Shown here one piece after another: positions 1-7,074 of a stretch of 9,820 nt of DNA. The translations under genes were made by a program, and so were the position numbers. The notes below the pieces were generated by a model. The model made no database searches. It worked only from the letters and a program-made list of their open reading frames with translations, and was not told where the DNA came from. The number at the start of each line of letters is the position of its first letter. The first letter of the stretch is position 1. This stretch comes from a bacterium UBP12_UBA5184. Its GTDB lineage: Bacteria; Vulcanimicrobiota; Vulcanimicrobiia; Vulcanimicrobiales; Vulcanimicrobiaceae. The DNA lies in the NCBI GenBank assembly GCA_002413145.1, contig DHWK01000015.1, positions 504-10,323 on the forward strand. The letters run 5' to 3'.

Positions 1-825
1 GCGCTCTGGTTCACGGAATTCAACGACAATAAGATCGGTCGCGTGACCACCGCCGGGGCGTTTACCGAATACGTGACCCCGACCGCGAGCAGCGCTCCCG
101 CCGGCATCACCACGGGTCCGGACGGCGCCCTCTGGTTCACGGAATACAACGGCAACAAGATCGGTCGGGTGACCACCTCCGGCGCGTTCACGGAATACAC
201 GATCCCGACGGCGAGCAGCGGTCCTGACGGCATCACCACAGGTCCGGACGGGGCGCTCTGGTTCACGGAAGGCGGCACAGGTGCCAACAAGATCGGCCGG
301 GTTACCACCTCCGGCGCGTTCACCGAATATACGATCCCGACCGCGAGCAGCGGTGCTGACGAAATTACCACGGGTCCGGACGGGGCGCTCTGGTTCACGG
401 AATTCAACGGCAACAAGATCGGTCGGGTCACCACCTCCGGCGCGTTCACCGAATACGCGATCCCGACCGCGAGCAGCAGCACTGAAGGCATCACCTTGGG
501 TCCGGATGGGGCGCTCTGGTTCGCGGAAGGCGCCATAGCTGCCAACAAGATTGGTCGGGTCACCACCTCCGGCGCGTTCACCGAATACACGATCCCGACC
601 GCGAACAGCCTAACTAGAGACATCACCACGGGTCGGGACGGGGCCCTCTGGTTCACGGAATTCTTCGGCGGCAACATCGGTCGCGTGACCACCTCCGGCG
701 CGTTCACCGAATACACAATCCCGACTGCGAGCAGCCAGCCTAGGAACCTCACCACGGGTCCGGATGGTGCCCTTTGGTTCACGGAATTCAACGGCAACAA
801 GATTGGTAGGATTGCTCCGTCGTAA
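1..825 (+). CDS. Vgb/streptogramin-lyase-like beta-propeller repeat protein (5' end missing)
   Basis: The reading frame is open from base 1 to a TAA at 823-825, so the start lies outside the window; the GTG at 43 is only an internal codon. About 274 residues are visible, almost all tandem copies of a 42-44 residue unit with core motifs GPDGALWFTE, NKIGRVTTSGAFTEY and IPTASS. This is the signature of the virginiamycin B lyase / NHL-like propeller family, where each unit forms one blade. Six unit lengths plus the start of a seventh are seen, close to a seven-bladed propeller. The visible part contains no histidine, whereas known Vgb uses histidines for catalysis. A binding or structural role, possibly outside the cell, is therefore likelier than antibiotic cleavage; the missing N-terminus could change that. 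The family call is secure, the function is not. Confidence 0.85.
   Translation, partial: ALWFTEFNDNKIGRVTTAGAFTEYVTPTASSAPAGITTGPDGALWFTEYNGNKIGRVTTSGAFTEYTIPTASSGPDGITTGPDGALWFTEGGTGANKIGRVTTSGAFTEYTIPTASSGADEITTGPDGALWFTEFNGNKIGRVTTSGAFTEYAIPTASSSTEGITLGPDGALWFAEGAIAANKIGRVTTSGAFTEYTIPTANSLTRDITTGRDGALWFTEFFGGNIGRVTTSGAFTEYTIPTASSQPRNLTTGPDGALWFTEFNGNKIGRIAPS
1..825 (+). repeat. Coding tandem repeat, 126/132-nt period
   Basis: The codon for Ala in the ALWF motif recurs at 1, 127, 253, 385, 511, 643 and 769, giving spacings of 126, 126, 132, 126, 132 and 126 nt. The 132-nt units carry two extra residues before NKIG (around 270-290 and 530-545). Units stay very similar at DNA level, including synonymous positions, which suggests recent duplication or gene conversion. 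The short-long alternation in the middle hints that a two-unit block was duplicated. Confidence 0.85.
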
Positions 826-950
826 ACACCGACGACTATTGCTCCCTCAGTGCCCACGACTGCTACGGGCTCAATTGACGTTGGGGGCGCTCATTAGCGA
901 CCGCCAGTGAACCCGCCGTGCCGGCGATCGAGACTTGTCCACTCATCGAT

Positions 951-1730
951 TCACGGTCGCGACCCAATCTGTACTGCCAGCATCGATATCGATCCGCCAT
1001 CGATGCCTTCGACGGGGAAGGTGGCCACATCGTCACGCTGCTTCGTCCCGATCACGTACAGCAGTGGCAAATAGTGGTCCGGCGTCGGGATCGCGAGCAG
1101 TGCATCCCGCCCAAGTTTCTCGTACTCGACAAGCGGCTTGTAATCGCCGGCGAGCAACAGTTCTTTTGTGGCGCGCTCGAAGCGGACCGCCCAATCGTAC
1201 GGTTCCGGGGTGTGCCGTCCCCACGCGTACGACTCAAGGTTGTGGACCAGATTCCCACTGCCTACGATGAGGACGCCTTCGTCCCGCAGTGGGGCAAGTT
1301 TCCGGCCGATTTCGAAATGAAACGACGCTGGCTGGGACTCATCGATGCTGAGTTGTACGATCGGCACGTCCGCGGCGGGGTACACGTGCCTGAGCACCGA
1401 CCACGTACCGTGATCGAGACCCCACGAGTCGTCGATGGTCACGGGCGTCGGCGCCAGCATCTGCAGCACGAGCCGCGCAAGCTTCGGGTCGCCGGGTGCA
1501 GGGTATTGGACCTGATATAGCTCGGCTGGGAACCCGCCGAAATCATGAATCGTCCGCGGCGCGGTGCTCACCGTGACGCCGGTTTCAGGCACGAACCAGT
1601 GCGCCGAAATCGAGAGAATGGCGCGCGGTTTAACCGTCAGTTCCCCGATCGACCGCCACGCGTCGGTATAGGTGTTGTTCGACACGGCGTTCATGGGATT
1701 GCCGTGTCCGAAGAAAATCGCTGGCAGCAT
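951..1730 (-). CDS. ygiD: LigB/DODA-type extradiol dioxygenase (YgiD family)
   Basis: The 259-residue protein matches the length and motifs of the class III extradiol dioxygenase family that includes plant DOPA 4,5-dioxygenase and E. coli YgiD. These enzymes open catechol-type rings using one metal ion. Visible motifs are GHGNP (His9), SAHW (His44), HDFGGFP (62-68), LDHGTW (105-110), GSGNLVHNL (His163) and TPDHYLP (His219). His9, His44, His163 and His219 fit the metal ligands and active site of the family. The ATG is preceded by AGAGG with a 7-nt spacer. It is the last gene of a leftward run behind the MFS exporter and the thioredoxin-fold gene, with a 91-nt gap. The substrate is unknown; a catechol from the nearby polyketide locus is possible but is only inference. 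Confidence 0.9.
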   Translation of the reverse strand: MLPAIFFGHGNPMNAVSNNTYTDAWRSIGELTVKPRAILSISAHWFVPETGVTVSTAPRTIHDFGGFPAELYQVQYPAPGDPKLARLVLQMLAPTPVTIDDSWGLDHGTWSVLRHVYPAADVPIVQLSIDESQPASFHFEIGRKLAPLRDEGVLIVGSGNLVHNLESYAWGRHTPEPYDWAVRFERATKELLLAGDYKPLVEYEKLGRDALLAIPTPDHYLPLLYVIGTKQRDDVATFPVEGIDGGSISMLAVQIGSRP

Positions 1731-1779
1731 GCTCGGTCCTCTGTGGTGCTGCGTTCCAATTCGGCGTCGTTAGGTCGCC

Positions 1780-1803
1780 GCTCCCCTTTGGTAAGGCGGG
1801 AGC
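1780..1803. other. Intergenic hairpin between secreted protein and dioxygenase genes
   Basis: GCTCCC at 1780-1785 pairs with GGGAGC at 1798-1803, and CTT/AAG pair inside it around a TGGT loop with a two-base bulge. No T-tract follows on either strand, so it is not a standard terminator. It may slow or process the leftward transcript between the two genes, or have no role. Confidence 0.3.
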
Positions 1804-1821
1804 CGACTGCGCAGGCGCGGC

Positions 1822-2367
1822 TTACTTTGCCGCCCTTTCGACGTCGGCGAGGTTGGCGTCGCTGAACCGTACGCGCTTCGCATAGGCGACCGCGCCACTC
1901 GCGTTGCAAACGACCACGCCCACCGCGTTCTTGTCACCGGGCGGAACGAGAGTAAGCCAGCCGGCACCGTTGAATGTGATGAGCACGTTGTCGTTCATCT
2001 GCTCCTTGCTACCGACGGCAGCGCGCTCGACCATCTTGCGTATGTGGCCGCGCGACACGAACGCCGTCTTGTCCGCGACGACCACGACGTAGACGAGAGC
2101 GTCGCGCGCGACACGATCGTTCAGCAGCTTGCGCGACCACGACTTTAGGTCCGCTTGCGCCTCCTTGGTAAACGCGAGGAGAAGCACGAGCGGTTTCCCG
2201 GCGGCATCCGTCGGAAGGACGACGTGATTACCGCCCAGCGTGTCGGCTTCGAGCCGTGGCAGGCCCGCAGCGACCGCGGGCGACGTCCCGGACCACGCAA
2301 TGGCAAGCGCGAGTACGAAGGCGATGTTACGAGGTAGCAGACGGAGCTTCATAAGCGAGTCTTTCAT
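1822..2367 (-). CDS. Secreted thioredoxin-fold protein lacking the CXXC motif
   Basis: The 181-residue protein begins with a charged stretch and a hydrophobic segment (about 15-32, FVLALAIAW) ending in AVAA, a classic Sec signal peptide with cleavage near residue 34. The mature part runs from an LGG...VVLP region through AGKPLVLLLAFTK, VYVVVVAD and a late VGVVVCNASGAV strand, in the order expected of a redoxin/TlpA-like fold. The position where CXXC would follow the first strand reads FTKEAQ, so no redox pair is present; the single cysteine of the mature protein lies in the late strand. It is probably a non-redox chaperone-like or binding relative. The ATG at 2367 has GGAAG 6 nt upstream, better than the ATG at 2352. 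The start lies inside the end of the MFS gene (41-nt overlap), implying translational coupling. The fold call is moderate; the role is unknown. Confidence 0.65.
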   Translation of the reverse strand: MKDSLMKLRLLPRNIAFVLALAIAWSGTSPAVAAGLPRLEADTLGGNHVVLPTDAAGKPLVLLLAFTKEAQADLKSWSRKLLNDRVARDALVYVVVVADKTAFVSRGHIRKMVERAAVGSKEQMNDNVLITFNGAGWLTLVPPGDKNAVGVVVCNASGAVAYAKRVRFSDANLADVERAAK

Positions 2368-3967
2368 ATACGGCTTCCGATTGGTGCGCGAGCGGACGCG
2401 AAGGCCGGCGCAGGAACGGGACGAGAGCGAGCGAGAGGACGAGGAGGCCTCCGATCACCAACCACGCCTCGTTGAACGCAACGGTGGCTGCCGCGCGCGC
2501 GATGATCGGCTTGACGAAGGCGATATCACCGGGATCCGCATGCGCGATGTCGACGCCGGCCAGCAGGTCTTTCGGTATGCCTACGAACGCGGCGGTAGCG
2601 GCCTTACCCTTGACAAGCTCGTCCAACAAGCGGGTCGCGATCGCGTGCGGCCGAACGATGACGATCGTGTCGACAACACCGATGCCGACGGCTCCGCCGA
2701 TGTTACGCATGAAATTCAGCAAGCCGCTCGCGTTCGAGAGCGCCTCGGACGGTAATTCGTCCAGCGCGACGTTGGTGATCGGTAGGAGGCAGAAGAGGAG
2801 CGCGGCGCCGCGCAGAATTTGCGGCACGAGCAATCCGCCAAAATCCGTCGTCGGTGTTTGAAAGGCGTTGCCGAACGCCCCTGCGGCGAAGAGTCCGAAT
2901 CCGATCGCGACGACCCAACGCGCCGGCAGCCGACGATCGGCAATCGTGGCAAACGGGGCGGCGACGAGTTGCGAGGCGCCCATCACCGTCATAATTTCCC
3001 CGATTTCAAGGGGGGTGTGAAAGCGCACAAAGCCGAGGAACAGCGGCAAGAGGTAAAATGAGCCGTAAAGCGCGACACCCAGCACGAAATTATATGCGCA
3101 TGCGACCGTGAAGCCGAACGTACGCAGCGGCGCGAAATCGACGAGCGCTTCGTGCGTATTCGTACAGCGCCGGATAAATAGCGCACCGCTCGCCAGCGTG
3201 ACGACCAGCAGCGCATAGTCACGCAGAGCGGCCCAGTGATCTTGGGGTGCGATCTTAAGCAGGGTCTGCAGGGATGCTAGACTCAGCGTGAGTGCGATGA
3301 ACGCGACCGTATCGACGGTACGCCACGCGGTGCGGTCTGGTGTATCGACACGGACAACCATGGCGACGATTACCGCGATCGCGAGTCCGATCGGGATGTT
3401 GATGAAAAAGAGCCAATTCCACGCCACCTTCTCGGCGACGTAACCACCGAGTAAGGGCCCAACGCAGGGCGCAAGCATCGCAAGCGCGCCCGCGATCAAG
3501 ATCGCACGCGAGTGCAACGCCTTCGGAAACATCTTGTATCCGGCGGCGAAGACCGTCGGGACCATCGTTCCGGCGAAGAAACCCTGAAGCGTCCGCCACA
3601 CGATGAGGGTGACGTAGACGTGCGAGAGACCGCATCCCAGGCTCGTCAGCACGAAGCCCAACGAAGCGCCCGCGAAGAGCCAACGCGTCGAAAGCGCTCG
3701 GGCCAAACGGCCGCTGAGCGCGATCGCGATCACTTCGGTGATCAGATACGAAGTTTGCACCCAACTCAGTTGCTCGATCGGCGTGTGTAGCGACGTCGCG
3801 ATCCGCGGTAGCGCGGCTGCGACGATCTGAATGTCCAGGATGGCCATGAAGAGGCCGAGGCACATAGTCGTGAAGCCGAGCCACGCACGCCGATGGGCGC
3901 GCCAATCTTCGTCCGGCGGGCCGCCGCGCGTTTTGCTTCCTCTCCGATCGTAAGAAAGGATCACCAC
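2327..3967 (-). CDS. MFS transporter, DHA2/EmrB-like 14-TM drug or metabolite exporter
   Basis: This inner-membrane protein of about 546 residues belongs to the DHA2 proton antiporters. TM1 ends in LDIQIVAAALPRI (about 44-56), the DHA2 form of motif D1. A GRLARA loop corresponds to motif A, and the antiporter motif C appears as APCVGPLLGGYVAEK, followed by WNWLFFINIPIG, a DHA2 hallmark. The length and many hydrophobic segments fit 14 helices. The start is uncertain: the frame stays open up to a TTG at 4120, but the extra 51 residues are arginine- and serine-rich and look non-coding. GTG at 3967 or 3964 gives a normal N-terminus, although no strong ribosome site is seen; an ATG at 4081 is another option. 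It is divergent from the polyketide synthase gene, so it may export that product (inference), and it overlaps the next leftward gene. Confidence 0.88.
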   Translation of the reverse strand: MVILSYDRRGSKTRGGPPDEDWRAHRRAWLGFTTMCLGLFMAILDIQIVAAALPRIATSLHTPIEQLSWVQTSYLITEVIAIALSGRLARALSTRWLFAGASLGFVLTSLGCGLSHVYVTLIVWRTLQGFFAGTMVPTVFAAGYKMFPKALHSRAILIAGALAMLAPCVGPLLGGYVAEKVAWNWLFFINIPIGLAIAVIVAMVVRVDTPDRTAWRTVDTVAFIALTLSLASLQTLLKIAPQDHWAALRDYALLVVTLASGALFIRRCTNTHEALVDFAPLRTFGFTVACAYNFVLGVALYGSFYLLPLFLGFVRFHTPLEIGEIMTVMGASQLVAAPFATIADRRLPARWVVAIGFGLFAAGAFGNAFQTPTTDFGGLLVPQILRGAALLFCLLPITNVALDELPSEALSNASGLLNFMRNIGGAVGIGVVDTIVIVRPHAIATRLLDELVKGKAATAAFVGIPKDLLAGVDIAHADPGDIAFVKPIIARAAATVAFNEAWLVIGGLLVLSLALVPFLRRPSRPLAHQSEAVYERLAYEAPSATS

Positions 3968-4160
3968 GCTCGTTTCACGTCGCGGCCGACGCAAATCCTC
4001 GGCAGTTCCGCAATAGCTGCCCTTGGAGCTCGTTCTCAACGTGGTCCCTCGCGCCGAAGATCGGACGGCTAGGCTCGACATCGAGCTGTCGCGAAACCGG
4101 TAAAGACCAGCGATTGGCAACCTTCAGCCGGCGTTAAAGCTCGAGCCTTAGGGTGTGCAG
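3968..4160. promoter_or_regulatory. Divergent intergenic region between exporter and polyketide synthase
   Basis: If the exporter starts near 3967, about 193 nt separate it from the synthase ATG, and promoters for both directions should lie here. A TTGGCA at 4114-4119 with TAAAGC at 4135-4140 is a weak candidate for a rightward promoter (15-nt spacer). No clear operator palindrome was found. A shared divergent promoter region would be consistent with co-regulated synthesis and export, but part of this stretch may instead code for an exporter N-terminal extension. Confidence 0.3.
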
Positions 4161-5273
4161 ATGCCAGCGCGGTCTTCACGGAGCATCGTGGGTGGGCATT
4201 TGAGGTCGTCGTCCCCCAGCGCAGCACCGCAACTGCTTTCGCTTGCGACGGCGTTGCCGGGCAACGTCATCGAGCAGGCCCGAGCAGCGGACCTGGCGCG
4301 CACATTCTTCGGCCATCGTTTAGCCGGGTACGAGGCCCTGTCGCGCGTCTTTGCGTCGACCGGCATCGAGCGTCGGTACTCGGTTGAGCCGCTGGCGTGG
4401 TTCGCGGAAAGCCACGAGTGGCCTGACCGCACCGCCTCATACGTGGCCGGCGCAAGCAAACTGTTCGAGGATGTCGTGTGCAAGGCGCTCGCTTCGGCGG
4501 CGCTCGACGCGCGACAAATTGATGCGGTGGTTACGGTGTCGTCGACCGGCATCACGACGCCGAGCCTCGAAGCGCGCGTCCTCCCGCGGCTTGGCTTTCG
4601 GCCAGACGTTCGTCGGATTCCCATCTTCGGCTTGGGCTGCGCCGGGGGCGTCACCGGATTTGCGATTGCATCGCGAATTGCAGCCAGCGAACCCGGCACG
4701 ACGGTCTTGCTCGTGACGATCGAATTGTGCACGCTGGCGTTCCGGCTTGATCGCGCTACCAAGCCGGATATCGTTTCCGCGGCGCTTTTCGGTGACGGCG
4801 CGGCAGCGGCAATTCTTCGCTGGGGCGACGGCCCCGCTATCGGACGCGTTGGCGGCGCGACGGAGCATCTTTGGGCGAATACGATCGATATCATGGGCTG
4901 GTCCACGGACCAGGTGGGACTGGGCGTCATTATCTCGCGATCGTTGCCCGATTTTATCGCGCGAAATTATCGCGTCGAATTCGACCGCGCGATGGAGCGC
5001 CTCGCTCTTGCGCCTTCCGATATCGATCGCGTCGTTTGTCACCCGGGAGGAACGAAAGTGCTCGAAGCGATCGAAGCGGCACTCGAACTTCCCGACGGAG
5101 CGCTTGTCGTCGAACGGTCGGTCATGCGTGACTTCGGAAACATGTCTTCGCCGACCGTTTTTTTCGTTCTCGAACGCGCTCTTGCGGAAGGATTTAAAGG
5201 GAAAGCCGTTCTTACGGCGCTCGGCCCCGGTTTCACCGCCTCGTTCGCGACGCTGCACGTTGCCGATAACTAA
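4161..5273 (+). CDS. Type III polyketide synthase (chalcone/stilbene synthase fold, BpsA-like)
   Basis: The 370-residue thiolase-fold enzyme condenses a CoA- or ACP-bound starter with malonyl-CoA to give alkylpyrones or alkylresorcinols in related bacteria. The catalytic triad is intact: Cys160 in FGLGCAGG, His294 in CHPGGTKV and Asn327 in DFGNMSSPT. STGITTPSLEARV (near 130) and the FGDGAAAA segment (near 210) are also typical, as is the C-terminal GPGF loop. The ATG at 4161 is chosen over the GTG at 4155 because AGGG lies 7 nt upstream of it. The first 25 residues are serine- and arginine-rich and poorly conserved in character. The ICMT-family methylase gene follows within 4 nt, as in the bpsA-bpsB operon. 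Starter and product cannot be read from the sequence; a long-chain acyl starter is the default for this bacterial group. Confidence 0.93.
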   Translation: MPARSSRSIVGGHLRSSSPSAAPQLLSLATALPGNVIEQARAADLARTFFGHRLAGYEALSRVFASTGIERRYSVEPLAWFAESHEWPDRTASYVAGASKLFEDVVCKALASAALDARQIDAVVTVSSTGITTPSLEARVLPRLGFRPDVRRIPIFGLGCAGGVTGFAIASRIAASEPGTTVLLVTIELCTLAFRLDRATKPDIVSAALFGDGAAAAILRWGDGPAIGRVGGATEHLWANTIDIMGWSTDQVGLGVIISRSLPDFIARNYRVEFDRAMERLALAPSDIDRVVCHPGGTKVLEAIEAALELPDGALVVERSVMRDFGNMSSPTVFFVLERALAEGFKGKAVLTALGPGFTASFATLHVADN

Positions 5274-5277
5274 CGGT

Positions 5278-5781
5278 TTGCTTCTCCTGGTCTACGTGAC
5301 GCTGCAACGTCTCGTGGAACTCGTTATTGCGCGGCGAAATACGCGCAAATTGCTCGCACGCCGCGCATACGAAGTGGGCGCAGCGCACTATCCCGCCATG
5401 ATCGCCCTCCACGCGACATGGCTTCTGACCCTTTGGGGACTGGGGTGGAACCACACGCTAGTCCCGGAGTTCGTCCTGTTCTTCGTTTTCTTGCAGATCG
5501 CGCGCTTCTGGGTGCTGAGAACGCTCGGCGAGCGATGGACGACGCGCATCATCATGACGCCCTGGGCAGCACCGGTGACGTCGGGTCCGTACCGCTTCGT
5601 GCGCCATCCGAATTATCTCATCGTCGCGGTCGAGTTGCCCTGCATTTCGCTGGCGCTCGGCCTGCCTTGGCACGCGCTCGGGTTTGGCGCACTCAATCTC
5701 ATCCTGATCGGGTGGCGCATTCGATCGGAAAACGCGGCGTTCGCCCGCTTGTCGGGTCGAAAGGGTCGCGTGGCGGAATAG
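5278..5781 (+). CDS. ICMT-family membrane methyltransferase (BpsB/YpbQ-like)
   Basis: This 167-residue integral membrane protein belongs to the isoprenylcysteine carboxyl methyltransferase family. In Bacillus, BpsB (YpbQ) O-methylates the alkylpyrones made by the adjacent type III synthase. Visible features are an N-terminal helix running into LQRLVEL and ARRN (9-21), HYPAMIALH (37-45), further hydrophobic helices, and the SAM-site motif GPYRFVRHPNY (103-113) followed by a long hydrophobic segment and RIRSEN. There is no ATG. TTG at 5278 (4 nt after the synthase stop) or TTG at 5260 (overlapping it) are the plausible starts; neither has a clear Shine-Dalgarno, so coupling to synthase translation is likely. 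The frame remains open upstream through the synthase gene, but that part is a shadow. Methylation of the synthase product is inferred from gene order. Confidence 0.85.
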   Translation: MLLLVYVTLQRLVELVIARRNTRKLLARRAYEVGAAHYPAMIALHATWLLTLWGLGWNHTLVPEFVLFFVFLQIARFWVLRTLGERWTTRIIMTPWAAPVTSGPYRFVRHPNYLIVAVELPCISLALGLPWHALGFGALNLILIGWRIRSENAAFARLSGRKGRVAE

Positions 5782-5800
5782 CGGCCAAGCTAGGAGTAAC

Positions 5801-5983
5801 ATCCTCGAATCGGCGGCCGACTTCGCCACGCAGATCGGACCCGTATCGCGTGCTCTATCAGGTGCCGACGCGAATTTGAGGGCTATCGCAAAGGCTGCAA
5901 TCCTCGAAGCGCTTCGCGAGCACGAAACTGCCGAGGGCGTCTTTCTTCCGGCAAGTGTTTGGTTCGTCTCAGGCCGAGCCTAA
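5801..5983 (+). pseudogene. C-terminal remnant of a class I SAM-dependent methyltransferase
   Basis: This frame encodes about 60 residues ending at TAA 5981-5983. It includes IGPVSRALSGA, AAILEALREHETAEGVFLP and SVWFVSGRA. The last turn, a helix followed by a GVxLP strand and a VSGR-like final strand, is how many UbiE/Methyltransf_11-type enzymes end. The frame opens after a TGA at 5705 and has no ATG, GTG or TTG before a TTG deep inside it at 5873, and the SAM-binding Rossmann half is absent. It therefore looks like a gene that lost its 5' part, with the break near the end of the ICMT gene. Related polyketide operons often carry a second methyltransferase, which fits decay of a third operon member. 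The bases from 5984 to 6129 hold no recognisable gene. The family call rests on the tail pattern only. Confidence 0.55.
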
Positions 5984-6129
5984 GCTTCGCATCGCACGAC
6001 CCACTGCGTCGGAATGTATGAACCCCTGCCTAACCGGCCAATTGACCGAATCAGCAAACCGCGCCGGCGGGCTTTGCGCTTACGCCTTAACGCCCGATCA
6101 TTTGCACGTCGGCCGGCTCCGGTCAAAGA

Positions 6130-6885
6130 TCAAAGCAGCGAAACCAGACCGCTCGTCTGGCTGTATTCCGCGCCCCTTATCGATAGCTTCCCAGTCTTTG
6201 CTGCCTCGGAGAGCAGCGTCGACATGCGCGGCAGCTCTGCGACGGTCCGGCGAATGTTCGCGCGGATCGCGTTCTCGACGGGATCGCCGGGTTCTGACTT
6301 CGCGGCGACGACGGCACTTCGTAAGGCCGCGACAACTTCGCCCAGGTCGCCGCCGATGATTTGATTCGTTCTGACGGCGTCGAGGGTCGCTTTTAGTGCG
6401 CCACACCCTTCGTGACCCAGCACGACCAAGAGCGGCGAATGGAAATGCTCGACGGCGTATTCGAAGCTCCCGACGCCCCCCGTCGCGGCGTAATTCCCGG
6501 CGACGCGTACGACGAAGAGCGTTCCGATGCTCTGATCGAAGACGAACTCGGGGGCAACTCTCGAATCGGCGCACGACAAGATTAGCGCGAAGGGCTGTTG
6601 CCCTCCCGCAGTGGCCTTGCGCCGAGCTTCGAGCTCCAGATGGTGCTGTGGGGCGCCTGCCGCGAACCGTTTGTTCCCGGCAACAAGGAGTGCGAGCGCC
6701 TCCTCTGATGTCGGCTGGGCGGGTGCCGTTGTCGCAGACCGCGCGGAATCGAAGAAGGCGAGCGGCGCCGCCGCGCATGCGCCGGTGAGAGCGAGGAAGC
6801 TGCGCCGCCCCAAGGCGCAACGACGATGATTAGAAGCGAGTTGCATCGCGCGCTCGATCCCCCGTAGACGGCGAGTAATGCTCAT
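6130..6885 (-). CDS. Tat-exported beta-class carbonic anhydrase
   Basis: The 251-residue protein interconverts CO2 and bicarbonate with one zinc ion per subunit. Zinc and active-site residues are all present: Cys105 and Asp107 with Arg109 in SCADSR, and His158 and Cys161 in GHEGCGA. The conserved VRVAGN (126-131) and GSFEYAV (139-145) segments lie between them. The N-terminus carries LGRRSFLALTG followed by a hydrophobic stretch (about 25-48), a twin-arginine signal, so the enzyme should act folded in the periplasm. The ATG at 6885 gives a 25-residue n-region; an ATG at 6846 would give a more usual 12 residues and has GGGGGA about 12 nt upstream, so either start is possible. It stands alone, with no bicarbonate transporter next to it. 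A role in periplasmic CO2/pH balance or CO2 capture is inference. Confidence 0.92.
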   Translation of the reverse strand: MSITRRLRGIERAMQLASNHRRCALGRRSFLALTGACAAAPLAFFDSARSATTAPAQPTSEEALALLVAGNKRFAAGAPQHHLELEARRKATAGGQQPFALILSCADSRVAPEFVFDQSIGTLFVVRVAGNYAATGGVGSFEYAVEHFHSPLLVVLGHEGCGALKATLDAVRTNQIIGGDLGEVVAALRSAVVAAKSEPGDPVENAIRANIRRTVAELPRMSTLLSEAAKTGKLSIRGAEYSQTSGLVSLL

Positions 6886-7044
6886 TCCGCGTCGCCGCCG
6901 TGGGTTCCTTATAACTCCGGCTTTCCCATCACTGTGAGCGTCGATGCGCTACCGCAGGTGTCCAGTTGAACTCGGCGATCTTCAACGAGATGCAGCCAAC
7001 CGCATCGACCGTATCTTCGGGGGCTCGAGGACTAATTGATCGAA

Positions 7045-7071
7045 ATGAAAAAACCGCGTGGTTACGCGGTT
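7045..7071 (-). terminator. Intrinsic terminator (leftward)
   Basis: AACCGCGT at 7052-7059 pairs perfectly with ACGCGGTT at 7064-7071 around a GGTT loop. Read on the minus strand, the 8-bp stem is followed by a run of six T (two of them in the stem), then CATTTC. The T-run is present only for leftward transcription. It sits about 150 nt beyond the hicA stop, so it can end the hicBA transcript. It also lies 3 nt after the tRNA-like CCA end, where a true tRNA gene would carry its terminator. Confidence 0.75.
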
Positions 7072-7074
7072 GCG

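Noticed and set aside
918..1520. A 200-codon open frame on the + strand
   Set aside because: It lies opposite the dioxygenase gene, whose metal-binding motifs are clear; its own translation is arginine- and histidine-rich with no domain.
3968..4120. N-terminal extension of the MFS transporter to a TTG at 4120
   Set aside because: The 51 extra residues are Arg/Ser-rich, unlike DHA2 N-termini, and the candidate ribosome site touches the start codon with no spacer. It remains possible but is less likely than a start near 3967.
4148..5258. Two long frames of about 260-273 codons on the minus strand
   Set aside because: They are antisense shadows of the type III polyketide synthase, which has an intact catalytic triad and a good ribosome site.
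5955..6129. A frame reading AYALTPDHLHV near 6078-6110, similar to the HUH motif of REP-associated (Y1) transposases
   Set aside because: Only about a dozen residues match; no catalytic tyrosine helix or flanking family sequence follows, and the frame runs on as the shadow of the carbonic anhydrase gene.
6098..6820. A 240-codon minus-strand frame inside the carbonic anhydrase region
   Set aside because: It is extremely arginine-rich and overlaps the carbonic anhydrase in another frame; the zinc-site motifs settle which frame is real.
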